Shown: positions 49,601-58,716 of the stretch, piece after piece
How the letters are laid out: every line of letters begins with the position of its first letter
Position numbering within the stretch: the first letter of the stretch is position 1
Source: Desulfogranum japonicum DSM 18378
Lineage (GTDB): Bacteria > Desulfobacterota > Desulfobulbia > Desulfobulbales > Desulfobulbaceae
DNA length: 64,000 nt
Assembly: GCF_000429945.1 (NCBI RefSeq)
Contig: NZ_AUCV01000029.1
Location: forward strand, 20,672-84,671
Reading direction: 5' to 3'
Translations under genes and position numbers: made by a program
Notes under the pieces: model-generated
What the model was told of the DNA's origin: nothing
The model's input: only the letters and a program-made list of their open reading frames with translations
Database searches by the model: none

Positions 49601-51282
49601 GGAATAACTCCTTTGGGTAGATCGGATGCTTTGCGGTCGAGCAGGAACATGAGGAGCATGATCAGGCAGATGATGAGCACGGACACGGCAGCCGCAAGCA
49701 CGCTTTCGCCGCCGTCGTCGAGATTGAAAATAAGTATTCCGAGGGTTTCATGTTTGGCTGACCAGAGCAAAGCGGAAACCGTCAGTTCATTGCATGCGTG
49801 CAGAAAAACCAGGATAACCGATGCACCAGCAGCCGGTGAAACCATTGGCAGCAGGATCTCCCGCATTCGTCTGGAGAAACTTGCTCCGCAGCTGGCTGCC
49901 GCTTCCTCCATTGCCGGATCGAGTTGTGCAAAAGAAGCGCTTACCGGTTTCAGGCTGACTGCCATGAAACGAGCGAGGTAAGCAAAAAGGATAATGCCTA
50001 AGGTTCCGTAGAGACTAAGCTGCAGAATTGGAATCGGACGGGCAAACAAGAGAATGCAGGCGATGGAAAGAACCACTCCCGGTAAAGCAAAGGGCAGGTC
50101 GACCAACACAAGCAGCTTTTTGCACCAGAGCTGTTTTCGGTGTTGGCTGAAATAGGCCAGAGGAACGGTAATCAGTAACAACAGCAGGGCGCAGCTGGTA
50201 GCCAGGCTCAGGCTGTTGGTAAAAGCTCTGGCTGTCGCGTCCTGATGGAAGAGCACTTCCCGATATGCTGAAAAGCTGATGGTAGCAGGAGAGAGTTGTA
50301 CCCCGAAGGCCGGAACCAGGGAGCTTGCCAGGAGCGCAGTAAGGGGAAGAACCAGAATTAACACGAGTATGGTCCAGAGAAGAATTTCCACGGGCAGACG
50401 CCAGCAGCCAAGCTGAAAACTCAGGGGCTGGCCGCTGATACCGTTCAGGCGAAAATCTCTGTTTTTGAGCAGCAGGTGTTGGGTGGTCACAGCCATTGCC
50501 GCTATACATCCTATCAGAAAGGCAAGTGTAGCTACGCTGCCCAAAACGTTGCTACCGAAATCGGTGAGTCGCTGGTAAATAAGGGTAGGGAGGCTATAGT
50601 AGGAGAAAGGAATACCGAGTATTGCCGGGATGCCGAAGTTTCCAAGGGATGAGACAAAGGCTATGCCGCCGCCGGCAATGAGGCCGGGTGTACTCAGGGG
50701 GAGAATATGGTGCCGCCAGACATGACCGGGATTTGCTCCTGAACAACGGGCAGCTTCCACGATTTCCCGTGGCAGATTTCTCAGGTACGCCCTAAGTGAG
50801 AGAAAGACCAGAGGGGCTTGTTGGATGCCAAGGAGCAGGATAATGCCCGATTCAGAGTAGAGAGGCTGTGGGCTCCCCAGTGGCGGGGCAAGATTGAAGG
50901 TGTTGAGCAGGACACTGGACGGGCCAAAAAGCTGGACCCAGCTCAGAGCTGTGACTTGCGGGGGAATCATCATCGGCAGCATGAGGCAGAAGACCAACAG
51001 GGATTTGCCGCGAATATCTGTCAGGGCTATGGCATAAGACCAGGCACCGCCGAGTATGATGGCCAGCAAAGTACTGCAAGAGGCGGTTATCAGGCTGTGT
51101 ATTGCCGCTGTCCAGGTCGCGTTTCTGCTGAGGGTATCAATGAAGGATGATTGCATCCCCAGGGAAATATCAGTGCTGATTTCCACGGCAAGACGAAAGA
51201 CCGGAAGTCCACAGAATAGCAGCACGGCACCCAGGACCACTCCTTTAAGGAGATAGTCCTGGCGTAATTTCAGATACAGCAT
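49588..51282 (-). CDS. ABC transporter permease, fused two-domain (FbpB-like)
   Basis: A 564-aa membrane protein with about 12 helices and two binding-protein-dependent permease domains in one chain. The EAA loops appear as IVEAARCSGANPGHVWRHHI in the first half and MEEAAASCGASFSRRMREIL in the second. This fused form is typical of ferric iron and 2-aminoethylphosphonate importers. It overlaps the ATPase gene by 13 bp and directly abuts the binding-protein gene, so the three form one operon. Confidence 0.92.
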   Translation of the reverse strand: MLYLKLRQDYLLKGVVLGAVLLFCGLPVFRLAVEISTDISLGMQSSFIDTLSRNATWTAAIHSLITASCSTLLAIILGGAWSYAIALTDIRGKSLLVFCLMLPMMIPPQVTALSWVQLFGPSSVLLNTFNLAPPLGSPQPLYSESGIILLLGIQQAPLVFLSLRAYLRNLPREIVEAARCSGANPGHVWRHHILPLSTPGLIAGGGIAFVSSLGNFGIPAILGIPFSYYSLPTLIYQRLTDFGSNVLGSVATLAFLIGCIAAMAVTTQHLLLKNRDFRLNGISGQPLSFQLGCWRLPVEILLWTILVLILVLPLTALLASSLVPAFGVQLSPATISFSAYREVLFHQDATARAFTNSLSLATSCALLLLLITVPLAYFSQHRKQLWCKKLLVLVDLPFALPGVVLSIACILLFARPIPILQLSLYGTLGIILFAYLARFMAVSLKPVSASFAQLDPAMEEAAASCGASFSRRMREILLPMVSPAAGASVILVFLHACNELTVSALLWSAKHETLGILIFNLDDGGESVLAAAVSVLIICLIMLLMFLLDRKASDLPKGVIPWRD

Positions 51283-52256
51283 TACTGGATTTTCCAGATT
51301 TCAGAGAATCGCTGTTTGTTTTTTTCAGTATCTGCCAGAGCTTTGGCAGGTGAAAAGGGCATAACGTTTATACTCTCTCTGGGAGGAAAACCTTCAGGAG
51401 CTTTCAGTCCGTTTCTGGCAGGAATGTAGCCTTGGGTTATAACCAGATTCTGGCCTTTCTCCGAGAGCAGGAAATCCACGAACGTTTCAGCTGCCGCTTT
51501 ATGTTGCGCTCCAGCCATAATGGCCACCGGTTCTGTAACAACACTCACACCCTCTTCAGGAAAAACGAATTCCACCGGGGAGCCTTTGCTCTTTTCCCGT
51601 ATAGCCAGAAAATCAACCACCATGCCATACGGTTTTTCTCCGGAGGCAACTGCTTTGAAGGTGCCCCCGTTACCACCTTTGGCCCGGGCCTGATTCTTGG
51701 CCAGGTTTTCATAGTAGTCCCAACCAATATCAGGATTGGCGGTCAGGGCTGCAAGATGAATAAGTGCAGCACCTGAGTAGAGGGGGCTTGGCATGGCCAC
51801 CTGGTTTTTATATTCCGGCTTGGCCAGGTCTGTCCAGTGTTCCGGCTTTTGCGGGGCTCTGGTATTATAGACGATTCCGGTGGTGATAAGTTTGGTACTG
51901 TAATAATAGCCTGCAGCCTCATACAGTGATGATTCGTAATGTTTCGCTTCCGGACTCATATAGGCCGCCAGCAGCTTTTCCTGCTTCAGGCTTTCCAGAG
52001 TTACCATATCTGCTATCAACAGGACATCAGGCTGGGCCTGCCCGGCAGACAGTTCAGCCCTGAGCTTGGTCATGAGCTTGGTGGTACCATCCCGGAACCA
52101 TTTCAGCTCGATATCAGGGTGCTGTTCCATGAAGGCTTCCACCGTCTGCTGAGCATCCTTGGCAGGTTGGCTGGTGTAAAGGAGCAATTCTTCTGCAGAT
52201 GCCTGGGAAATACAGGCAAGACAGAGACAGGACAGGATAATTGACAGTTTTTTCAT
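51282..52256 (-). CDS. Periplasmic solute-binding protein, ferric iron type (FbpA-like)
   Basis: 324 aa. Signal peptide LSIILSCLCLACISQASA, then LLLYTSQPAKDAQQTVEAF and GLAKPEYKNQVAMPSPLYSG-like blocks (read near residues 150-175) and the C-terminal FVDFLLSEKGQNLVITQGYI. This matches the iron(III)/phosphonate binding-protein family. The substrate is most likely Fe(III), since the operon has no phosphonate genes; that is inference. It is the first gene of the three-gene operon. Confidence 0.9.
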   Translation of the reverse strand: MKKLSIILSCLCLACISQASAEELLLYTSQPAKDAQQTVEAFMEQHPDIELKWFRDGTTKLMTKLRAELSAGQAQPDVLLIADMVTLESLKQEKLLAAYMSPEAKHYESSLYEAAGYYYSTKLITTGIVYNTRAPQKPEHWTDLAKPEYKNQVAMPSPLYSGAALIHLAALTANPDIGWDYYENLAKNQARAKGGNGGTFKAVASGEKPYGMVVDFLAIREKSKGSPVEFVFPEEGVSVVTEPVAIMAGAQHKAAAETFVDFLLSEKGQNLVITQGYIPARNGLKAPEGFPPRESINVMPFSPAKALADTEKNKQRFSEIWKIQ

Positions 52257-52423
52257 AATGCACTCAATCAGTATTTTTTAGCCACAGAGGTATGTAAAAT
52301 GGTGAAAACTTACTGGTGCAATGTGATGATACTGTCAGGCTAAGATGAAAAAATGATTAATCTCCTTATTTCGTGGTTGAAAACGGCTGCCCCCCCCCCA
52401 GAGATATCTATTTTGCTCCGAAA

Positions 52424-52879
52424 CTACGAGGAAAAGTCATTTTGCGTTAAAATTTTGTCAAGGGAGTTTGCAAATGATTGCCGGTCTCTTTTGGTCAGAG
52501 AAGCTGGTCCACCTGTTTCAATTCCACTTGACCGAAGAGTATCCAGAAAGTCTCTTGTGCTGAGCCGCTCACCAATATTTTCAGCAGTGTATATTTCTCC
52601 TCTTGGATTGAGACCAAAACCTCCCTTTTCTACCACTTTTGAAGCCAGAGGTATATCGCTCGTTATTACAAGATCTTTGGGCGCCATTTTTTCAACAATT
52701 CTATTGTCTGCCACATCCAGCCCTGATTGCACTTGAAGGAATTCAATATATGTACTTTTAGGGATTTTCATGTATCTGTTGGCAACAAGTATCAGCTGTG
52801 TTTTTGTGCGCTCGGCAGCTTTGTAGAGAATTTCTTTGATAACCACAGGACAGGCATCCGCATCTACCCATATCTTCAT
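52424..52879 (-). CDS. YaiI/YqxD-family protein (DUF188)
   Basis: A 151-aa PIN-like-fold protein starting [20 protein letters not shown], with [20 protein letters not shown] and [20 protein letters not shown]. These acidic and Gly-rich motifs define the UPF0178/DUF188 family; it is widespread and its function is unknown (a nuclease fold is suspected). The internal ATG at 52879 is chosen over 52900 because the family begins at MKIW. Confidence 0.92.
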   Translation of the reverse strand: MKIWVDADACPVVIKEILYKAAERTKTQLILVANRYMKIPKSTYIEFLQVQSGLDVADNRIVEKMAPKDLVITSDIPLASKVVEKGGFGLNPRGEIYTAENIGERLSTRDFLDTLRSSGIETGGPASLTKRDRQSFANSLDKILTQNDFSS

Positions 52880-52935
52880 ATTGTACGACACCTTCGACAA
52901 CGCATTGAGGTTCTTTTATTTCTGGACAGGCACTG

Positions 52936-53295
52936 CTAAATTCGCTCGAGTATTTCCACCGTACGTTCATTTGTCTCGTTGCCGGTATTCAGAGCTGACT
53001 GTGGTTCAAACAGCATGACATGAACCTCTTCTTCTGCAACTGGCAGATGTTCAACGCCACGCGGAATTATAAAGAATTGCCCTTCTTCAAGGGTGATATC
53101 CTGGTGTTTAAGTTTAATTGTCAGTTTTCCTTTTATAATCATGAACATTTCATCTTCATTTTTATGTTGATGCCAGAGGAATTCTCCTTTGAGCTTGGCT
53201 AACTTGACATATTGTCCGTTAAGTTCTCCGACAATTTTCGGCTTCCAGTATTCGTTGAACAAGGATAGTTTTTCAGATACATCAACTTTTTGCAT
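52936..53295 (-). CDS. Cupin-domain protein, 119 aa
   Basis: A single cupin: motif 1 WHQHKNEDEMFMIIKGKLTI contributes the His-x-His...Glu metal ligands, and motif 2 is GQFFIIPRGVEHLPVA with the final His. Common in small-molecule-binding or isomerase-type stand-alone cupins; the substrate is unknown. AGGAG precedes the ATG. It is adjacent to the DUF188 gene on the same strand (56 bp). Confidence 0.9.
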   Translation of the reverse strand: MQKVDVSEKLSLFNEYWKPKIVGELNGQYVKLAKLKGEFLWHQHKNEDEMFMIIKGKLTIKLKHQDITLEEGQFFIIPRGVEHLPVAEEEVHVMLFEPQSALNTGNETNERTVEILERI

Positions 53296-53534
53296 GGATT
53301 TCTCCTGAGTAGAGTTGCTTCATTTCTCTTGGGGAACCTGAAATGTGGACGCTTTTTTGGTTTCAACGCACTTTGTCTGGCTCGCGTGATACTATGTAAA
53401 TGTTGAAAAAGACAATGTTTTGTACTATTCATTGTCGTGCCATTGGGGAGTGTTGTTACCCCGGAAAGATAAAAAACAACTGACTCCGCTGCTTTTGCAG
53501 CTGATCTTTACATTACCCGGAACAGAGGAAAGTC

Positions 53535-54035
53535 ATGGAAGAAAATCCCTATATGCCTCCACATGCTAACTTGATCGACAAGGAAGAGAAAACTATTGAA
53601 TTAGCCTCCCGAGGAAAGCGATTTCTCGCAGTTATAATTGATGGTCTTATCGGAATGGCAGCTGTTTTGCCCATAATGTACTTTACAGGATATTTCGAAG
53701 GTTTTCCTGATAATCAAAATATTACTTTCCAGCATACAGCGCTTCTGGCGCTTGTAGGTTTAGGCTTTTTTATCCTCATTCATGGCAAATGGCTTGTAAC
53801 TTATGGTCAAACCGTAGGCAAAAGAGTTCTTGGAATTAAGATTACTGATCTGGAGGGGAATGTGCCAACCATAGGGAGGCATCTTGTTCCAAGATATGCA
53901 TTTACTACACTCATAGTTTATATACCATTAATCGGGAATATCTTATCTCTCATTGACTCCCTTTCCATATTCAGGAGTAATCGTCGTTGTATTCATGACT
54001 ACATAGGGAAAACAATGGTGATAAATCAGTCATAG
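53535..54035 (+). CDS. RDD-family membrane protein
   Basis: 166 aa. The RDD motif region is ASRGKRFLAVIIDGLIGMAA (the Arg and Asp pair), followed by two more helices and GQTVGKRVLGIKITDLEGN, and a final RRCIHDYIGKTMV. RDD proteins are small membrane proteins of unclear, possibly transport-related, role. AGAGGAAAG precedes the ATG. Confidence 0.88.
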   Translation: MEENPYMPPHANLIDKEEKTIELASRGKRFLAVIIDGLIGMAAVLPIMYFTGYFEGFPDNQNITFQHTALLALVGLGFFILIHGKWLVTYGQTVGKRVLGIKITDLEGNVPTIGRHLVPRYAFTTLIVYIPLIGNILSLIDSLSIFRSNRRCIHDYIGKTMVINQS

Positions 54036-54041
54036 TATCAA

Positions 54042-54160
54042 GTAATATCAGCTGTATGGCTGTGCTTGATTTTCTGAAAATGCCTTAGTCTAAGGGGCAC
54101 GGAACAAATTTCTTATTTTACGCGACCCTAAAAAATAGCAATTCTCCGACAGACTCATGG
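54042..54160 (+). repeat. Dispersed repeat family D, copy 2 (with a family C end inside)
   Basis: ATATCAGCTGTATGGCTGTG and TTGATTTTCTGAAAATGCCT match copy 1 (24750-24785). The end CTCCGACAGACT is the inverted family D terminus. Between them, TCTTATTTTACGCGACCCTA resembles a family C end, so the copy looks like a mosaic. Confidence 0.55.
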
Positions 54161-54338
54161 GGTGGCGTTGAATTCGAGTGGGGCTCCACCTTTGCAGGTC
54201 GCTAGAAGTATTCTTCAATAAGGCCGATTCAGCAAGGCGTGCTCGAGTATGTTCTGAGCTGTTTGATCAAGAACGAACTCGAGTGTTCCATCGTTGGCGT
54301 CAGGTTCTGCAATGGTGAGGCCCGTTCACATGTCTGTG

Positions 54339-55271
54339 CTATTTTCCCTGATCAACACCAAGCTTTAAAGTTGATTGCTTCTTTTCCAAAAGAAGCGCCG
54401 CATACTCTCCTCCGACTCTTTCCTTCTTAAAGGAGAATCCTCTTTGGATGAAGTCCTGTTTTATTTCATCTAGTTGATTTCCTGTGGGAATACCGGATAG
54501 GACCAAGAACCCTCCTTCCGCAGTTAACCTTTGCAGGTCAGGTGCCAGCTCAATAATCACGTCATAAATCAGGTTGGCCACTACGAGCTCAAAAGAACCG
54601 TTAACTTCTGAAGCTGGAGTTGTCGACACTTGGATTTTGTCGGCAAAACCGTTTCTTGCAGCGTTTTGCTGCGTAACTGTCACAGCTGCTTCATCAATAT
54701 CTATGGCTACCACGCTTCCTGCACCAAAAAGTAAACTCGTCATTGCCAAAATGCCGGTACCTGTTCCCACATCGAGAACAGTGGTCCCAGGCATATTCTT
54801 CAACTGCTCTCGCATCAGTTGCAGGCCAAAGTATGTCGTTACATGGAGCCCTGTTCCAAAAGCCATTCCTGGGTTGAGTACAAGCGCTTGTTCCCCGGAT
54901 TGTAAGGTATACTTTTCCCAGCTTGGAACTATCATGAGACCTGGGACAATGGAAAAAGGTCTGAAATAACTCTTCCAGCGTTTAGTCCAGTCCTTTTCAT
55001 TTATCTGTTCGATAATGTAAGAAGGAACAGGGAGAGAGTATGTGGATGCAACCTCAGATAGATATGTAGATATTTGGGCAGACAGTGCTTCTCTTTCTTG
55101 CAAATGCGTATTTGAGCCTTTGAAAAAGGCAAAAATTTTCCCACACCCAGGTTCATCTGGCGCTGCCATTTCCACCCCGGCTTCGATGGTTCCAACAAGG
55201 AAATCTGAAATGGAGTTCACCATTTCTTGTCTGCTCTCTATCGTTATCTTTTGCCACTGGTTTGCGTCCAT
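54339..55271 (-). CDS. prmA: Ribosomal protein L11 methyltransferase-like protein (PrmA family)
   Basis: About 310 aa. The N-terminal substrate-binding-like domain includes DWTKRWKSYFRPFSI. The methyltransferase domain shows NPGMAFGTGLHVTTYFGLQL, then TVLDVGTGTGILAMTSLLFG and AIDIDEAAVTVTQQNAARNG, and the catalytic-site ANLIYDVI. This is the PrmA layout, which trimethylates ribosomal protein L11. The N-terminal domain is divergent, so other substrates are possible. The ATG at 55271 (MDANQW) is chosen. Confidence 0.85.
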   Translation of the reverse strand: MDANQWQKITIESRQEMVNSISDFLVGTIEAGVEMAAPDEPGCGKIFAFFKGSNTHLQEREALSAQISTYLSEVASTYSLPVPSYIIEQINEKDWTKRWKSYFRPFSIVPGLMIVPSWEKYTLQSGEQALVLNPGMAFGTGLHVTTYFGLQLMREQLKNMPGTTVLDVGTGTGILAMTSLLFGAGSVVAIDIDEAAVTVTQQNAARNGFADKIQVSTTPASEVNGSFELVVANLIYDVIIELAPDLQRLTAEGGFLVLSGIPTGNQLDEIKQDFIQRGFSFKKERVGGEYAALLLEKKQSTLKLGVDQGK

Positions 55272-55565
55272 AAGTTTTCTCACCTATTGTTTACAAAAGT
55301 TAAAATAACTCTGTTTGCTTCTGTCGTCTTGAGATCAGCTAAGTGTAGAAATTTCTCGTATGGCAAAGCAGGCTAATCGCGCTGCTATATGCTTATTTTT
55401 TTATAATAAAACAGTACTGTACACGGGATGAATCCGATACGCTGTAAAAAGTGGATGAAAAGATCGATAATGTAATAGCTGTTGAGGTGACTCAAAAGGT
55501 ATCTTGCAGCCTGTAAACTCAAGAATCGTAAAATTCACCAATAGTTAAGGTTCATTATACCTGGT

Positions 55566-55730
55566 TAGGGTCGCGGACAATAATACAAATTTAAAAATTG
55601 CGTTGGATATCGGTTTGGTAACGTCGCCGCGTCAACGGTTCCATATTGGCCGTATTGAGTCATTGACGCGGCGAAGTTGCCGAGTTGAGAGACAAACAAG
55701 ATGGGATAATGTATTTTTTCGTGGCCCTTG
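55566..55730 (-). repeat. Dispersed palindromic repeat family C, copy 2 (inverted)
   Basis: The hairpin arms GGTAACGTCGCCGCGTCAAC and GACGCGGCGAAGTTGCC pair imperfectly around a loop. The outer ends AGGGTCGCGGACAATAATAC and GTATTTTTTCGTGGCCCTT are inverted repeats. Same order as copy 1 at 24150, on the opposite strand; paired changes in the arms (GTC to GCC and GAC to GGC) keep the stem. Confidence 0.8.
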
Positions 55731-55858
55731 AGTACCGCCATAAAAGTGCTTCAGAAAGAATTGGTCGAATTCGCCCCTTGCTTTCGGTTGGTATTTGTGT
55801 TCCTGTCATCATACCCTTAAAGAGGGACTTGCATTTCATTAGATTGATTTTATTAGAT

Positions 55859-55943
55859 TGTGCCTGTCCATAAATGGTCTTTTCGGAGTCTCGTTGCACG
55901 CATACCTAAACTTGAGGAAAAATCCTCATTTATGGACGGACAT
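55859..55943 (+). repeat. Dispersed repeat family B, copy 3 (internally deleted)
   Basis: TGTCCATAAATGGTCTTTTC and the right end CCTCATTTATGGACGGACAT are intact inverted ends. The interior is reduced to about 40 bp containing GGAGTCTCG and ATACCTAAACTTGAGG. Short non-autonomous versions like this are typical of MITEs. Confidence 0.75.
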
Positions 55944-56044
55944 TGGTGAAGCGTAACTCCTTACGTGGTCTGTATCTTCTTGGTTTCACTCACTTCCGAA
56001 CTGATTGGTCATCACTTCATGTTACAAAATTAAGGAACGAAAAA

Positions 56045-56596
56045 ATGACACAAGGTCTGATACTCGTAGATGTTCAGAACGACTATTTTGCTGGCGGATC
56101 AATGGAATTATTTGCAATGGATAAAGCTGCTGCGAATTGTCATTCGTTACTCAAGCTGTTTCGTCAGAAGCACGCTCCTGTTTTTCATATTCAGCACCTG
56201 GCAACACGGGAAGGAGCAACTTTTTTTATCCCAAATACGTATGGATGCGAAATCCATGAAAGCGTCACTCCGAAGAAAGACGAACCTGTTGTGGTGAAAC
56301 ATTATCCGAGCTCATTCAGAGATACGGAGTTGAATGAAATATTGCGAACGGCAGGTGTGGATGAAATTGTTATTTGTGGCGCAATGACGCATATGTGTAT
56401 TGATACGACCACGCGGGCAGCTTTTGATTTGGGCTTCCAGTGTCGGGTTGTTTTTGATGCATGCGCAACCCGGGATTTGGAATTCAACGGTCAGGTGGTG
56501 AAGGCAACGGATGTTCAGGCTGCTTTTATGGCTGCCTTGAGTTTTCCATTTGCTCAAGTGATATCCACCGAAGAGTATCTCAACGCTCAATGTTGA
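56045..56596 (+). CDS. Isochorismatase-family cysteine hydrolase
   Basis: 183 aa. Catalytic triad context: Asp in ILVDVQNDYF, Lys in VVKHYPSSF, and Cys in MTHMCIDTTTRAAFDLGF. A cis-peptide motif ICGAMT precedes the Cys. The family includes nicotinamidases and isochorismatases; short single-domain forms like this have varied or unknown substrates. The ATG at 56045 has AAGGA about 8 nt upstream and matches the family start MTQGLILVDVQ; the upstream frame to 55943 is not used. Confidence 0.92.
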   Translation: MTQGLILVDVQNDYFAGGSMELFAMDKAAANCHSLLKLFRQKHAPVFHIQHLATREGATFFIPNTYGCEIHESVTPKKDEPVVVKHYPSSFRDTELNEILRTAGVDEIVICGAMTHMCIDTTTRAAFDLGFQCRVVFDACATRDLEFNGQVVKATDVQAAFMAALSFPFAQVISTEEYLNAQC

Positions 56597-56623
56597 TTAT
56601 GTGTTTGATATAATAATGTATTT

Positions 56624-56941
56624 ATGCATAATTTTATAGTGTCGATCAGTGTCGGAGCTGTTGCCGGAATTATTGATATAATCCCCATGATAATTCAAAA
56701 GCTCGATCGATTTTCGATTTGTTCAGCGTTTATCCATTGGATTATATTGGGAGTGGTCATTACGTATATTCAATTACCGATGAGCCCTTGGCTGAAAGGA
56801 CTGGTGGTGGCAGAAATGTTAGCACTTCCTGTGGCTGTTTTGGTGATGAAGGATGATCCTAAAAGCATTATTCCTATATTCGTGATGTCTGCCATTCTTG
56901 GCGTTGCCGTTGGAGTGGCAACCTCCTGGTTCATATATTAG
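56624..56941 (+). CDS. Small membrane protein, 105 aa
   Basis: Three hydrophobic segments (VGAVAGIIDIIPMII; FIHWIILGVVITYIQL; a C-terminal SAILGVAVGVATSWFIY) with a short charged loop (MKDDPKSII). It follows the cysteine hydrolase by 27 bp on the same strand. No recognised motif or clear ribosome site. Possibly an uncharacterised transporter-like or membrane-anchoring protein. Confidence 0.6.
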   Translation: MHNFIVSISVGAVAGIIDIIPMIIQKLDRFSICSAFIHWIILGVVITYIQLPMSPWLKGLVVAEMLALPVAVLVMKDDPKSIIPIFVMSAILGVAVGVATSWFIY

Positions 56942-56953
56942 TGGGATGCTTTG

Positions 56954-57012
56954 ACCACGAAGGGGAGGCATGATTGCATGCTCATGGTTTGATCATGCCT
57001 CCCCTTCGTGGT
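56954..57012. terminator. 21-bp perfect hairpin after the membrane gene
   Basis: ACCACGAAGGGGAGGCATGAT and its exact complement ATCATGCCTCCCCTTCGTGG(T) flank a 17-nt loop. A stem this long without a T-run is more than a terminator needs; it could also be a palindromic repeat. It separates the 56624 gene from tyrS. Confidence 0.6.
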
Positions 57013-57298
57013 ATCTGATGCTCTGGCAAGCTGTCCTGAAACATTCACCTGGACTGCACGAAATTCGGCACATACTGTTACTGGTGACAATACTTTTCAA
57101 CATCCTGTAATTGTTGCTGACTGCAAATAAAAATTTCAGAATTGGCAGTAAGCATATTGGTCGCCAATGGGAAAAGATGGTCAGGACAAATTTTCGCTTG
57201 CATGGTATAAGGGTATTTCACTTCTGAGAATAAGGCCTTTTTATCAAGGGAAGCTTTCAAAGTGAATCCCATAAAAAACACAATAAAAATAGTGGCAT

Positions 57299-58591
57299 AT
57301 GAACTTTGTAAAAGAATTGACATGGCGCGGCATGATCCATGATATCATGCCCGGGACGGAGGAACAGCTTCAAAAAGAAATGACCTCGGCGTATATCGGC
57401 ATAGATCCGACTGCCGATTCACTCCATATCGGGCATCTGGTAAGTGTAATGATGCTCAAACATTTGCAGATTTCAGGTCATAAACCCATTGCTCTTGTCG
57501 GTGGAGCAACCGGAATGATCGGTGATCCTTCCGGCAAATCGGTAGAACGTAACCTGCTTGATGAAGAAACCTTACGTCATAACCAGGAATGCATAAAAAA
57601 ACAGTTGTCCAGGTTTCTTGATTTTGAATCCGACCGGGCCAATGCTGCCGAAATGGTCAATAACTATGACTGGATGAAAGAGTACAGCTTTCTGGAGTTT
57701 ATCCGTGATATCGGTAAACATATCACTGTGAATTACATGATGGCCAAGGATAGTGTGAAAAAACGTCTGGGCGAGGATGCCAAGATGGGCATGTCTTTCA
57801 CTGAATTTTCCTACCAGTTGGTTCAGGGGACTGATTTTCTGCATTTGTATCGTGAGAAAAATTGTAGATTGCAGATGGGCGGGTCCGATCAGTGGGGAAA
57901 TATCGTCACAGGGACAGAACTGATCCGTCGCAAGGAAGGTGGTGAGGCTTTTGCCCTTACTTGTCCACTTATCACCAAGGCTGACGGAGGTAAATTCGGT
58001 AAAACTGAAAGTGGCAATATCTGGCTTGATCCGAAACTGACTACGCCCTACACCTTTTACCAGTTCTGGCTCAATGTCTCTGATGCCGATGCTGAGAAAT
58101 ATATCAAGATTTTCACGCTCCTTGGCAAAGAGGAAATAGATGCTTTGATCAAAGAGCAGGAAGAAGCCCCCCATCTCCGTCCGTTACAGAAGCGTTTGGC
58201 TAAAGAAGTCACCTGTATGGTCCACGGCGAAGAGGAGTACGATAAGGCAGTGGAAGCTTCGCAGATTCTCTTTGGCAATGCAACGACAGAAAGTCTGGCC
58301 AAGTTGGATAAAGAGACCTTTCTTGCAGTGTTTGAAGGTGTACCGACTTTTGATATTGATCGAACAAAGATTGATAACGGAGTGCAGATTATCGAGTTGC
58401 TAGCCGCAGAAACAGATGCCTTTCCTTCAAAAGCAGAAGCCCGCCGAACCATAAAAGGCAACGGACTCAGTCTGAACAAGGCAAAAGTTACTGATCAGGA
58501 GTACTTGGTTACTGCTGCTGATTTGATCAACGAAAAATATATTCTTGTTCAGAAAGGGAAGAAGAACTACTACATTATAGAAGCTGTGTAG
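57299..58591 (+). CDS. tyrS: Tyrosine--tRNA ligase
   Basis: A class I synthetase of 430 aa charging tRNA-Tyr. HIGH appears in [15 protein letters not shown] (about 42-45). The catalytic KMSKS loop appears as [13 protein letters not shown] (about 230), the K-F-G-K variant usual in this family. The C-terminal S4-like domain is seen in [20 protein letters not shown]. Length and order are normal. The upstream hairpin at 56954 may insulate it. It is an ordinary housekeeping gene at the edge of a Tn3-family segment. Confidence 0.97.
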   Translation: MNFVKELTWRGMIHDIMPGTEEQLQKEMTSAYIGIDPTADSLHIGHLVSVMMLKHLQISGHKPIALVGGATGMIGDPSGKSVERNLLDEETLRHNQECIKKQLSRFLDFESDRANAAEMVNNYDWMKEYSFLEFIRDIGKHITVNYMMAKDSVKKRLGEDAKMGMSFTEFSYQLVQGTDFLHLYREKNCRLQMGGSDQWGNIVTGTELIRRKEGGEAFALTCPLITKADGGKFGKTESGNIWLDPKLTTPYTFYQFWLNVSDADAEKYIKIFTLLGKEEIDALIKEQEEAPHLRPLQKRLAKEVTCMVHGEEEYDKAVEASQILFGNATTESLAKLDKETFLAVFEGVPTFDIDRTKIDNGVQIIELLAAETDAFPSKAEARRTIKGNGLSLNKAKVTDQEYLVTAADLINEKYILVQKGKKNYYIIEAV

Positions 58592-58610
58592 GCTGGTTAT
58601 TTGGGGTAGC

Positions 58611-58683
58611 GGGGGCATTTGAACAGAAACTTACGGTTTCACCCTCGCTGGCCTATCTCAAACCGTAAATTTCTGTTCAAAAA
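58611..58683. repeat. Probable Tn3-family end with a second inverted copy
   Basis: GGGGGCATTTGAACAGAAAC starts the likely transposon end 20 bp after tyrS. TTTGAACAGAAACTTACGGT (from 58618) pairs with ACCGTAAATTTCTGTTCAAA (to 58681): 22-bp arms with one mismatch around a 20-nt loop. GGGG at the tip is typical of Tn3-family ends. A matching end on the other side of tnpR was not found in the window. Confidence 0.55.
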
Positions 58684-58716
58684 TCACCTTCAGAAAAATT
58701 GTCCCTCCATCACGAT

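Larger units (their letters stand above)
55272..56044. other. Repeat-filled gap
   Basis: Apart from a family C copy (55566-55730) and a short family B copy (55859-55943), nothing gene-like is seen. The promoter for the 56045 gene probably lies downstream of 55945. Confidence 0.5.

Noticed and set aside
57078..57323. Minus-strand 81-aa frame with a signal-like N-terminus overlapping the start of tyrS
   Set aside because: No ribosome site, and it overlaps the tyrS start on the opposite strand. The hydrophobic lead is the complement of AT-rich leader DNA.
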